Source: Clostridia bacterium (GTDB lineage: Bacteria; Bacillota; Clostridia; Christensenellales; Aristaeellaceae). Taken from it: 64,000 bases of DNA. The stretch lies in NCBI GenBank assembly GCA_017395685.1, contig JAFQOD010000077.1:26360-90359 (forward strand), written 5' to 3'. Each line of letters begins with the position of its first letter. Position 1 is the first letter of the stretch. Of the stretch, positions 34,108 to 41,496 are shown one piece after another. Made by a program: the position numbers and the translations under genes. The notes under the pieces are model-generated. The model was given only the letters and a program-made list of their open reading frames with translations, ran no database searches and was not told where the DNA came from.

Positions 34108-34308
34108 GCCCTTCCCTCGCTTTTCCGTATTCCCTTTCAATGTGCGTGCATCCCGCATTCTTCATACTGGAAATGGGCGTAAGCAATGGAGAATAGCGGA
34201 AATGAAATAGAATTCGATGATTCTTTTAATCAAGAATTGTTCGTGATTATGTTTTTATTCGTATGATTTAATCATTTATTCTGTTTATTTCCCATTTTTC
34301 ACAAATAA

Positions 34309-34321
34309 AAATACGAACATT
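34309..34321 (+). promoter_or_regulatory. Candidate PurR box upstream of purE
   Basis: AAATACGAACATT matches the Bacillus PurBox AWWWCCGAACWWT at 12 of 13 positions and lies about 36-50 nt upstream of the -35 box of the purE promoter. A weaker inverted match, ATTGTTCGTGATT, is at 34236-34248. The 331-nt gap 34107-34438 is very AT-rich and otherwise holds only the promoter. Confidence 0.35.
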
Positions 34322-34356
34322 AATAAATATTAATAAATTATCATTCAGTTTTTCTA

Positions 34357-34385
34357 TTGCATATACTTCCTTTCCATGGTATAAT
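34357..34385 (+). promoter_or_regulatory. Promoter of the purine cluster
   Basis: TTGCAT (34357-34362), 17-nt spacer, TATAAT (34380-34385). The leader to the purE start is only about 45 nt, too short for a purine riboswitch. Confidence 0.78.
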
Positions 34386-34437
34386 GCAATTGATTCGCCC
34401 CTCAGGGCTGAAAAACCAGGAAAGTGAGCATGCCATT

Positions 34438-34929
34438 ATGAAAAAAGTGGGAATCATCATGGGCAGCGACAGCGATCTGCCCATCATCCGGAAAGCCACC
34501 GATATGCTGACACAGCTGGAAATTCCCTTTGAGGTTCATATTTATTCTGCCCACCGCACCCCTGATCAGGCCCGGGATTTTGCCCGGAACGCCCGGGAAA
34601 ACGGCTTTGGCGTACTGATCGCCGCCGCCGGCATGGCTGCCCATCTGGCCGGGGCCATCGCCGCCAATACCACCTTGCCCGTCATCGGCATTCCCTGCAA
34701 ATCCGCCGCTTTGGACGGGATGGACGCCCTGCTTTCCACCGTCATGATGCCCAGTGGCATCCCAGTCGCTACCGTGGCCATCAACGGCGGCGCCAATGCC
34801 GCCCTGCTGGCCGCCCAGATGATCGCCATTGAGGATCAGGGATTGGCCGAAAAGCTGAATGCCAAAAGGGCCGCCGACGCCCAGGCCGTTCTGAATAAAG
34901 ACGCCGCCCTTCAGGCTGAATTTCACTAA
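34438..34929 (+). CDS. purE: N5-carboxyaminoimidazole ribonucleotide mutase
   Basis: PurE converts N5-CAIR to CAIR in purine synthesis. The 163-residue protein has the class I signature [17 protein letters not shown], the SAHRTPD loop and [18 protein letters not shown], then [30 protein letters not shown] (read in part). No purK is next to it, so carboxylation may be encoded elsewhere. ATG at 34438 follows AGGAAAGTGAG; an out-of-frame ATG nine bases before it opens a three-codon frame whose TGA overlaps the purE start. Confidence 0.93.
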   Translation: MKKVGIIMGSDSDLPIIRKATDMLTQLEIPFEVHIYSAHRTPDQARDFARNARENGFGVLIAAAGMAAHLAGAIAANTTLPVIGIPCKSAALDGMDALLSTVMMPSGIPVATVAINGGANAALLAAQMIAIEDQGLAEKLNAKRAADAQAVLNKDAALQAEFH

Positions 34930-34950
34930 AACAGATCAAACGGAGGAATT

Positions 34951-36375
34951 ATGGGTGGTTTTTTCGGCGCTGTATTAAAGCGTGATGCAATTTCCGATGT
35001 ATTCTTCGGTACCGATTATCATTCCCATCTGGCCCCCCGCCGGGGCGGCATGGCCGCATTCGATCCTGCAATCGGCCTGCAGCGGGAAATCCACAATATT
35101 GAAAATTCCCCCTTTCGCACCAAATTTGAGGATGTATTCGATGAAATGCAGGGCACCGCTGCCATCGGCTGCATCTCCGATTCCGATCCGCAGCCCCTTC
35201 TGATCCGCTCCAATCTGGGCACCTATGCCCTTTGCACCATCGGCGTGATCAATAATGCCAAGGCTTTGATCGATCAGTATCTTTCCTTCTCCGGTGGGCA
35301 TTTCGGGGCCATGCAGGGGGGCAAGGTCAATTCCACCGAGCTGGTGGCCGCCATGATCAATCAAAAGAGCGATTTTACCGACGGCATTCGCTTTGCCCAG
35401 CAGGTGATCCAGGGCACCGCCTCCATCCTGATCCTCAAGCAGGACGGCCACATCATTGCCGCCCGGGATAAGATGGGCCGCCTTCCTGTGCTGATTGGCA
35501 AAAGCGAGGATGGCTACTGCGTTTCCTTTGAATCCCACGCCTATCAGAAACTGGGCTATGCCGATGAAAAGGAGCTGGGCCCCGGAGAGATTGTGGAGCT
35601 TTCTCCCCATGAAATGATACAGCTTTCCCCCCCTGGAAAGGAAATGCGCATCTGCTCCTTCCTATGGACGTACTACGGCTATTCCACCGCCTCCTACGAA
35701 GGCATCAATGTGGAAACCATGCGTTACCGCAACGGCGAAATCATGGCCGAGGCGGATGAAAAAAGCGGCAATAACAAGCAGGTGGATTATGTGGGCGGCG
35801 TGCCTGATTCCGGTACCCCTCATGCCATCGGCTATGCCAACCGTAGCCATATTCCCTTCGCCCGTCCTTTTATCAAGTATACCCCCACCTGGCCCCGTTC
35901 CTTTACCTCCGCCAATAAGGCCCAGCGAAATCAGGTGGCCAAGATGAAGCAGATCGCCGTCCATGATCTGATCCAGGATAAGAGCCTGCTTTTTGTGGAT
36001 GATTCCATTGTCCGGGGCACCCAGCTGCAGGAAACGGTGGAATTCCTCTATGATAACGGCGCCAAGGCAGTGCATATGCGCTCTGCCTGCCCACCCATCA
36101 TGTACGGCTGCAAATACCTCAATTTCTCCCGTTCCACCTCCGATTTGGATCTGATTACCAGGCGCACCATCCTGGAGCTGGAGGGAGAAGAGGGCTTTAA
36201 CCATCTGGATGAATATGCCGATGCCGGAACAGAGCGGGGCCAGGCCATGCGCAGGGCCATCTGCGAAAAATTCCATTTCGATTCCCTGGAATTCCAGACC
36301 ATCGAAGGCGTGGTAAAGGCCATCGGCCTGCCCGCATGCAAATTATGCACCTACTGCTGGAACGGAAAAGAATAA
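34951..36375 (+). CDS. purF: Amidophosphoribosyltransferase-like protein lacking the N-terminal cysteine
   Basis: PurF makes phosphoribosylamine from PRPP and glutamine. The 474-residue protein has the N-terminal Ntn-hydrolase-type domain and a C-terminal phosphoribosyltransferase domain with LLFVDDSIVRGTQLQ. The chain starts MGGFFG, where ordinary PurF has the catalytic cysteine (MCGxxG). Glutamine hydrolysis by the normal route should therefore be lost; it may use ammonia or be a specialised variant. The ending CKLCTYCWNGKE and other cysteines could bind an Fe-S cluster. GGAGG lies 4 nt before the ATG. Confidence 0.85.
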   Translation: MGGFFGAVLKRDAISDVFFGTDYHSHLAPRRGGMAAFDPAIGLQREIHNIENSPFRTKFEDVFDEMQGTAAIGCISDSDPQPLLIRSNLGTYALCTIGVINNAKALIDQYLSFSGGHFGAMQGGKVNSTELVAAMINQKSDFTDGIRFAQQVIQGTASILILKQDGHIIAARDKMGRLPVLIGKSEDGYCVSFESHAYQKLGYADEKELGPGEIVELSPHEMIQLSPPGKEMRICSFLWTYYGYSTASYEGINVETMRYRNGEIMAEADEKSGNNKQVDYVGGVPDSGTPHAIGYANRSHIPFARPFIKYTPTWPRSFTSANKAQRNQVAKMKQIAVHDLIQDKSLLFVDDSIVRGTQLQETVEFLYDNGAKAVHMRSACPPIMYGCKYLNFSRSTSDLDLITRRTILELEGEEGFNHLDEYADAGTERGQAMRRAICEKFHFDSLEFQTIEGVVKAIGLPACKLCTYCWNGKE

Positions 36376-36438
36376 TTCCATTTTCAGTCAATGCAGACAG
36401 GATTTCGCCAGCCTGCCATGAAAGAAAGGAAGATCATC

Positions 36439-37488
36439 ATGCACAGCAATTCCAAATCTGATAGTTACGCCGCTGCAGGCGTGGATATTACCGCCGGCTA
36501 CAAAGCCGTGGAACTGATGAAAAAGCATATCGCCCGCACCCGGAATGAGGGCTGCCTGGATGATGTAGGCGGTTTCGGCGGCTGCTTTGGATTGCCCGTG
36601 GAAGGCATGGAAAAGCCGGTGCTGGTATCCGGTACCGACGGCTGCGGCACGAAAGTAAAGCTGGCCATCCTGATGGATCAGCACGATACCATCGGCATCG
36701 ATGCCGTGGCCATGTGCGTAAATGATATCATCTGCTGCGGTGCCCGTCCCCTTTTCTTCCTGGATTATATCGCCTGCGGCAAGAATATCCCCGAAAAAAT
36801 CGCCGAAATCGTATCCGGCGTGGCAGAGGGCTGTGTGCAATCCGGCGCCGCCCTCATCGGCGGCGAAACGGCGGAGCATCCCGGCCTGATGCCGGTGGAT
36901 GATTATGATCTGGCTGGCTTTGCCGTTGGCATCGTGGATAAGAAAAAGATTATCGACAACACCCGGATGCAGGAAGGGGATATGGTCATCGCCCTGCCCT
37001 CCACCGGCATTCATTCCAATGGCTTCAGCCTTTGCCGCAAGGTATTTGATATTGATAACAATCCCCCCTCTCTGTACGAAAAGAGGGAAGAACTGGGGGG
37101 CAAAACCATCGCCGAATCCCTCCTCACCCCCACTCGTATTTATGTAAAGAGCATCCTGGCGCTGCTGAAAAAGGTGGATGTAAAGGGCATTTCCCACATT
37201 ACCGGCGGCGGCTTCTATGAAAATATTCCCCGCTCCATTCCCGATGGCCTGGGCGCAAAAATTGATAAGAGTGCCGTAAAGGTACTGCCCATCTTCGATC
37301 TGATTGCAAAGACCGGCAAGATCCCCGAGCGGGATATGTTCAACACCTATAACATGGGCGTTGGCATGAGCGTGGTGGTACCCGCTGAAGAAGTTAGACT
37401 CGCCCTTGAAATCCTGAAGGCCCACGGCGATGACGCCTATGTCATCGGTGAAATCGTAAAATCCGATGAAAAGGTGATCCTGGCATGA
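36439..37488 (+). CDS. purM: Phosphoribosylformylglycinamidine cyclo-ligase
   Basis: PurM closes the imidazole ring, converting FGAM to AIR with ATP. The 349-residue protein shows SYAAAGVDITAGYKAVELMK, GTDGCGTKVKLA, DCVAMCVNDI-like AVAMCVNDIICCGA, LIGGETAEHPG and ITGGGFYENIPR, all family hallmarks. Start ATG 36439 has AAAGGAAG at 6 nt; earlier in-frame ATGs lack good sites. Its stop overlaps the purN start. Confidence 0.95.
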   Translation: MHSNSKSDSYAAAGVDITAGYKAVELMKKHIARTRNEGCLDDVGGFGGCFGLPVEGMEKPVLVSGTDGCGTKVKLAILMDQHDTIGIDAVAMCVNDIICCGARPLFFLDYIACGKNIPEKIAEIVSGVAEGCVQSGAALIGGETAEHPGLMPVDDYDLAGFAVGIVDKKKIIDNTRMQEGDMVIALPSTGIHSNGFSLCRKVFDIDNNPPSLYEKREELGGKTIAESLLTPTRIYVKSILALLKKVDVKGISHITGGGFYENIPRSIPDGLGAKIDKSAVKVLPIFDLIAKTGKIPERDMFNTYNMGVGMSVVVPAEEVRLALEILKAHGDDAYVIGEIVKSDEKVILA

Positions 37489-38120
37489 AAAAGACGCGTA
37501 TTGCCGTGCTGGTATCCGGTGGCGGCACCAATCTGCAGGCCCTGATCGATGCCCAAATGAGAAATGAGCTGGGGGGCGGCGAAATCGTCGCCGTCATTTC
37601 CTCCAAGGAAGGGGCCTTTGCCCTGGAGCGGGCAGCAAAGGCGAATATCCCCGGGTATGTACTGCCCCGGCAGAATTTCGAATCCAATCAGGCCATGACC
37701 GTGGCATTGGTGGAAATGCTGAAGGGCCTTTCCATTGATCTGATCGTGCTGGCCGGCTGCATGGTGATTTTTACCAAGGAACTCACCGAAGCGTATCCCA
37801 ATGCCATCATGAATGTGCATCCCGCCCTGATTCCCTCCTTCTGCGGAAAAGGATATTATGGGCTGCATGTGCATGAGGCGGCGCTGCAATACGGGGTCAA
37901 GCTCTCCGGCGCCACCGTTCATTTTGTCTCAGAAGAATGCGACGGCGGCCCCATCATCGCCCAGAAGGCGGTGCCCGTACGATCTACCGATACCCCGGAA
38001 ACGCTGCAAAAGCGTATCATGGAGGAGGCAGAATGGATCCTTCTTCCCCATGCCGTATCCCTTTTCTGCGAAGGCCGCCTGTCCGTAGAGGGCCGCACCG
38101 TCATCATCAAGGAGGATTAA
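37485..38120 (+). CDS. purN: Phosphoribosylglycinamide formyltransferase
   Basis: PurN transfers a formyl group from 10-formyltetrahydrofolate to GAR. The 211-residue protein has the start IAVLVSGGGTNLQALIDA, the folate-binding loop NVHPALIPSFCGKGYYG with the catalytic N-x-H-P, and the GATVHFVSEECDGGPIIAQ segment with the catalytic aspartate. ATGA overlap with purM indicates coupling. Confidence 0.94.
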   Translation: MKKTRIAVLVSGGGTNLQALIDAQMRNELGGGEIVAVISSKEGAFALERAAKANIPGYVLPRQNFESNQAMTVALVEMLKGLSIDLIVLAGCMVIFTKELTEAYPNAIMNVHPALIPSFCGKGYYGLHVHEAALQYGVKLSGATVHFVSEECDGGPIIAQKAVPVRSTDTPETLQKRIMEEAEWILLPHAVSLFCEGRLSVEGRTVIIKED

Positions 38121-38124
38121 CATC

Positions 38125-38838
38125 ATGAACGTATACGAAGTCAGCACCATGAAGGATCTGCTTTCCAATAATACTTATCCCGGCCGTGGCATCGTGATGG
38201 GGGTCAGCGCAGACGGGAAATACGCCGTATCCGCCTATTTCATCATGGGCCGCAGCGTCAACAGCCGCAACCGTATCTTCGCCGGGGAACCCGACGGTAT
38301 CCGCACCGAGGCCCACGATCCCTCCCTTATGGTGGATCCCCATCTGATCATCTATCATCCCGTCCGGGAATGCGGCTGCGGCCTCATCGTCACCAATGGC
38401 GATCAGACCGATACCATCTGGGAATATCTCTCCCGGGGTGAAAGCTGGGAAGCTGCGCTCCGTACCCGTCAGTTTGAGGATGACAGGCCCAACTGGACCC
38501 CCCGCATCTCCGGCCTGCAGGCCCATAACGGCAGCTACAAGATGTCCATCCTGAAGGCCGCTGATCAGGAGGGCACCGCCTGCGCCCGTTTCTTCTATGA
38601 ATATCCCCCCGTCCCCGGCCTGGGCCATTTCCTGCACACCTATGTATGCGACGGCAATCCCGTCATTCCCACTTTCCAGGGGGAACCGGAACGGGTTCAG
38701 ATTCCCAATGATATCGAAGAATTCACCGATGAACTGTGGATGAATCTGAATGAAGATAACAAAATTTCCCTCTACGTACGCTTCACCGAAATTGAAACCG
38801 GCAATTGCGAAGAATGCATCATCAACAAGCACGAATAA
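38125..38838 (+). CDS. purO: IMP cyclohydrolase, PurO-like (archaeal type)
   Basis: This 237-residue protein matches the PurO-type IMP cyclohydrolase family, which closes FAICAR to IMP without any sequence link to the PurH domain. Visible traits are YPGRGIVMG, AYFIMGRSVNSRNRIF and DPSLMVDPHLIIYHPV. It stands beside a formyltransferase that lacks the cyclohydrolase domain, so the two replace the bifunctional PurH. AAGGAGG lies 9 nt before the ATG and the gap to purN is 4 nt. Confidence 0.88.
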   Translation: MNVYEVSTMKDLLSNNTYPGRGIVMGVSADGKYAVSAYFIMGRSVNSRNRIFAGEPDGIRTEAHDPSLMVDPHLIIYHPVRECGCGLIVTNGDQTDTIWEYLSRGESWEAALRTRQFEDDRPNWTPRISGLQAHNGSYKMSILKAADQEGTACARFFYEYPPVPGLGHFLHTYVCDGNPVIPTFQGEPERVQIPNDIEEFTDELWMNLNEDNKISLYVRFTEIETGNCEECIINKHE

Positions 38839-38859
38839 GAGAAGAGAGAGGAAATCATC

Positions 38860-40044
38860 ATGAAAGAATTTGAACTGAAATACGGCTGCAATCCCAATCA
38901 GAAGCCTTCCAGGATCTATATGCACGACGGCAGCGATCTGCCCATCGAAATCCTGTGCGGCCGCCCCGGATACATCAATTTTCTGGATGCCTTTAATTCC
39001 TGGCAGCTGGTAAAGGAACTGAAGGAAGCCCTGGGTCTCCCTGCCGTCACCTCTTTCAAGCACGTCTCCCCCACCTCCGCCGCCGTGGGCCTGCCCCTCT
39101 CTGATACGCTTAAGAAGGCCTGCTTTGTGGATGATATTGAAAATCTGGATGCCTCTCCTCTGGCCTGCGCTTATGCCCGTGCCCGGGGCACCGACCGGAT
39201 GTGCTCCTTCGGGGACTGGGTGGCCCTGTCTGACGTATGCGATGTGACCACCGCCCTCCTTATCAAGCGGGAAGTATCCGACGGCGTCATCGCCCCCGGA
39301 TATGAGCCCGAAGCTCTGGAAATTCTCAAATCCAAGCGGAAGGGCAATTACAACATCGTGAAAATCGATCCCGATTTCGTGCCCGCCGAGCAGGAACACA
39401 AGCAGGTATTCGGCATCACCTTTGAGCAGGGCCGCAATAACTTCAAGATCAATAAGGAACTGCTTTCCAATATCGTGACCGAAAACAAGGATATGCCCGA
39501 ATCTGCCGTCCGGGATCTGATCGTTTCCCTGATCACCCTCAAGTACACCCAGTCCAACTCCGTGTGCTACGCGGTGGACGGCCAGGCCATCGGCGTAGGC
39601 GCCGGCCAGCAGAGCCGCATCCATTGCACCCGGCTGGCCGGTACCAAGGCGGATACCTGGTGGCTGCGCCAGCATGAAAAAGTACTGGCCCTTCCTTTCA
39701 AGCCCACCCTCGGCCGACCCGACCGGGATAATGTGATCGACGGCTATATCAACAAAAATGAAGAAGATGTGTGCGCCGACGGCAACTGGCAGAAATATTT
39801 CACTGAGCAGCCCGAACCCCTCACCCAAGAAGAAGCCAAGGCTTACCTGGCCACCAAGGATAACGTGGCCCTGGGCTCTGACGCTTTCTTCCCCTTCGAT
39901 GATAATATCGAACGGGCCAAGCGCAGTGGCGTCAAATATATCGCAGAACCCGGCGGCTCCATCCGGGATGATATCGTAATCGCATGCGCCGACAAATACG
40001 GCATGGCCATGGCCTTCACCGGCATGCGCCTGTTCCATCACTAA
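38860..40044 (+). CDS. purV: Stand-alone AICAR formyltransferase (PurH C-terminal type, PurV)
   Basis: The 394-residue protein corresponds to the formyltransferase half of PurH: LKYGCNPNQKPSRIY, ASFKHVSP-like TSFKHVSPTSAAVGLPL with the catalytic lysine-histidine pair, YTQSNSVCYAVDGQAIGVGAGQQSR and the C-terminal GSDAFFPFDDNIERA, then EPGGSIRDD. The N-terminal methylglyoxal-synthase-like cyclohydrolase domain is absent. It formylates AICAR using 10-formyltetrahydrofolate; the PurO-like neighbour completes IMP. Start ATG 38860 has GAGAGG upstream. Confidence 0.9.
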   Translation: MKEFELKYGCNPNQKPSRIYMHDGSDLPIEILCGRPGYINFLDAFNSWQLVKELKEALGLPAVTSFKHVSPTSAAVGLPLSDTLKKACFVDDIENLDASPLACAYARARGTDRMCSFGDWVALSDVCDVTTALLIKREVSDGVIAPGYEPEALEILKSKRKGNYNIVKIDPDFVPAEQEHKQVFGITFEQGRNNFKINKELLSNIVTENKDMPESAVRDLIVSLITLKYTQSNSVCYAVDGQAIGVGAGQQSRIHCTRLAGTKADTWWLRQHEKVLALPFKPTLGRPDRDNVIDGYINKNEEDVCADGNWQKYFTEQPEPLTQEEAKAYLATKDNVALGSDAFFPFDDNIERAKRSGVKYIAEPGGSIRDDIVIACADKYGMAMAFTGMRLFHH

Positions 40045-40053
40045 TTAATTATA

Positions 40054-40107
40054 TTTTGCGGGAGGGCACTTTTGAGCCAAAAGTGTCCTCCCGCACCCTC
40101 CCGAAAA
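40054..40107. repeat. Palindromic intergenic repeat, copy A
   Basis: The 54-bp element is bounded by TTTTGCGGGAGGG and CCCTCCCGAAAA, near-perfect inverted ends. Inside, GCGGGAGG-CACTTTT pairs with AAAAGTG-CCTCCCGC around a 5-nt loop (40057-40095). A longer relative is at 45193-45361. On transcription it would form a strong hairpin behind the formyltransferase gene. Confidence 0.7.
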
Positions 40108-40127
40108 GCACTTCGGGATGTTTTTAT
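40100..40127 (+). terminator. Terminator after the formyltransferase gene
   Basis: CCCGAA (40100-40105) pairs with TTCGGG (40112-40117) and is followed by ATGTTTTTATG. It overlaps the right end of repeat copy A. Confidence 0.65.
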
Positions 40128-40139
40128 GTTTCAATATCC

Positions 40140-40167
40140 TTGTTTTTTCCCCGAAATGCTGTAAAAT
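40140..40167 (+). promoter_or_regulatory. Possible promoter of purD-purL
   Basis: TTGTTT (40140-40145), 16-nt spacer, TAAAAT (40162-40167). It would give purD and purL their own transcript after the terminator upstream. Confidence 0.45.
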
Positions 40168-40221
40168 AATACTGGGTATGTTTGGATTTATCCCATCATT
40201 GACCGTGTTGGAGGATATATC

Positions 40222-41493
40222 ATGAAGATTCTGGTCGTAGGTTCCGGCGGCCGCGAGCACGCCATCATCAAAGCCCTGAAAAAAAGCCCGGAAGCGGAAA
40301 AAATTTATTGCCTTCCCGGTAACGGCGGTATCGCCCGGGATGCGGAATGCGTAAATATCGGCGCCAAGGATATTGACGGCATTGTAAGATTCGCCGTGGA
40401 AAATAAAATTGATTTTGCCGTAGTGGCCCCGGATGATCCTTTGGCCCTTGGCTGTGTGGACGCCCTTGAAAATGCCGGCGTTCCCGCTTTCGGTCCCAAT
40501 GCCGCTGCCGCCCAGATCGAAGCCAGCAAGGTATTTTCCAAAAACCTGATGGAAAAATACGGTATTCCTACCGCCTCCTGCAAGATTTTTACCCATCAGG
40601 CGGATGCGCTTTCCTATCTGGAATCTTCTCCTCTTCCCATTGTCATCAAGGCGGACGGCCTGGCTCTGGGCAAGGGCGTCATCATCGCAAAGACAAAGGA
40701 AGAAGCACAGGCTGCCATCGTCGATATGATGGAAAACAAGGTGTTCGGCGAAAGCGGCAGCCGGGTGGTCATTGAAGAATTTTTGGAAGGGCCGGAAGTA
40801 TCTGTACTGGCCTTTACAGATGGCAAGTGCCTCAAGCCCATGATTTCCTCCATGGATCACAAGCGTGCCCTGGATGGCGATCAGGGGCTGAATACCGGCG
40901 GCATGGGCACCATCGCCCCCAATCCCTTTTATACCGACGATGTGGCCAAGCGCTGCATGGATGAAATTTTCCTACCCACCATCCGGGCCATGGAAAAAGA
41001 AGGCTGCCCCTTCAAGGGATGCCTGTATTTCGGATTGATGATCACCAAGGACGGCCCCAAGGTGATCGAATACAACTGCCGCTTCGGCGATCCGGAGACC
41101 CAGGTGGTGCTGCCCCTCCTGGAAAGCGATCTGCTTTCCATCTTCCAGGCCTGCAGGAACGGCACCCTGGAGGATTGCGAAGTAAAATTCTCCAATCAAG
41201 CCGCCTGCTGCGTGGTGATGGCCTCCCAGGGCTATCCCCAGAAATATGAAACCGGCTATCCCATCACCCTCACCCCTGATACTAAGGATACGATCACCTA
41301 TGTGGCTGGAGCAAAAATCAGCGATCAGGGCCAATTGGTTACCGGCGGTGGCCGGGTGCTGGGTGTGACCGCAGTGGGCGAATGCCTCTCCTGTGCCGTG
41401 AAAAAAGCCTATGAAGCCGTTGAAAAAACCAGCTTTGCCAATGCCTATTATCGCAAGGATATCGGCCGCAAAGCACTGAACAAGGAGGCCTGA
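40222..41493 (+). CDS. purD: Phosphoribosylamine-glycine ligase
   Basis: PurD joins glycine to phosphoribosylamine using ATP, forming GAR. The 423-residue protein starts ILVVGSGGREHAIIKAL and has the ATP-grasp signatures IKADGLALGKGVIIA, VIEEFLEGPEVSVLAF and YNCRFGDPETQVVLPLL. Length is normal. GGAGG precedes the ATG. purL follows after 3 nt. Confidence 0.95.
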   Translation: MKILVVGSGGREHAIIKALKKSPEAEKIYCLPGNGGIARDAECVNIGAKDIDGIVRFAVENKIDFAVVAPDDPLALGCVDALENAGVPAFGPNAAAAQIEASKVFSKNLMEKYGIPTASCKIFTHQADALSYLESSPLPIVIKADGLALGKGVIIAKTKEEAQAAIVDMMENKVFGESGSRVVIEEFLEGPEVSVLAFTDGKCLKPMISSMDHKRALDGDQGLNTGGMGTIAPNPFYTDDVAKRCMDEIFLPTIRAMEKEGCPFKGCLYFGLMITKDGPKVIEYNCRFGDPETQVVLPLLESDLLSIFQACRNGTLEDCEVKFSNQAACCVVMASQGYPQKYETGYPITLTPDTKDTITYVAGAKISDQGQLVTGGGRVLGVTAVGECLSCAVKKAYEAVEKTSFANAYYRKDIGRKALNKEA

Positions 41494-41496
41494 ACC

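Noticed and set aside
34107..34438. A purine riboswitch before purE
   Set aside because: The promoter is only about 50 nt from the start codon and the rest of the gap is AT-rich without the three-helix layout and conserved core of the purine aptamer.
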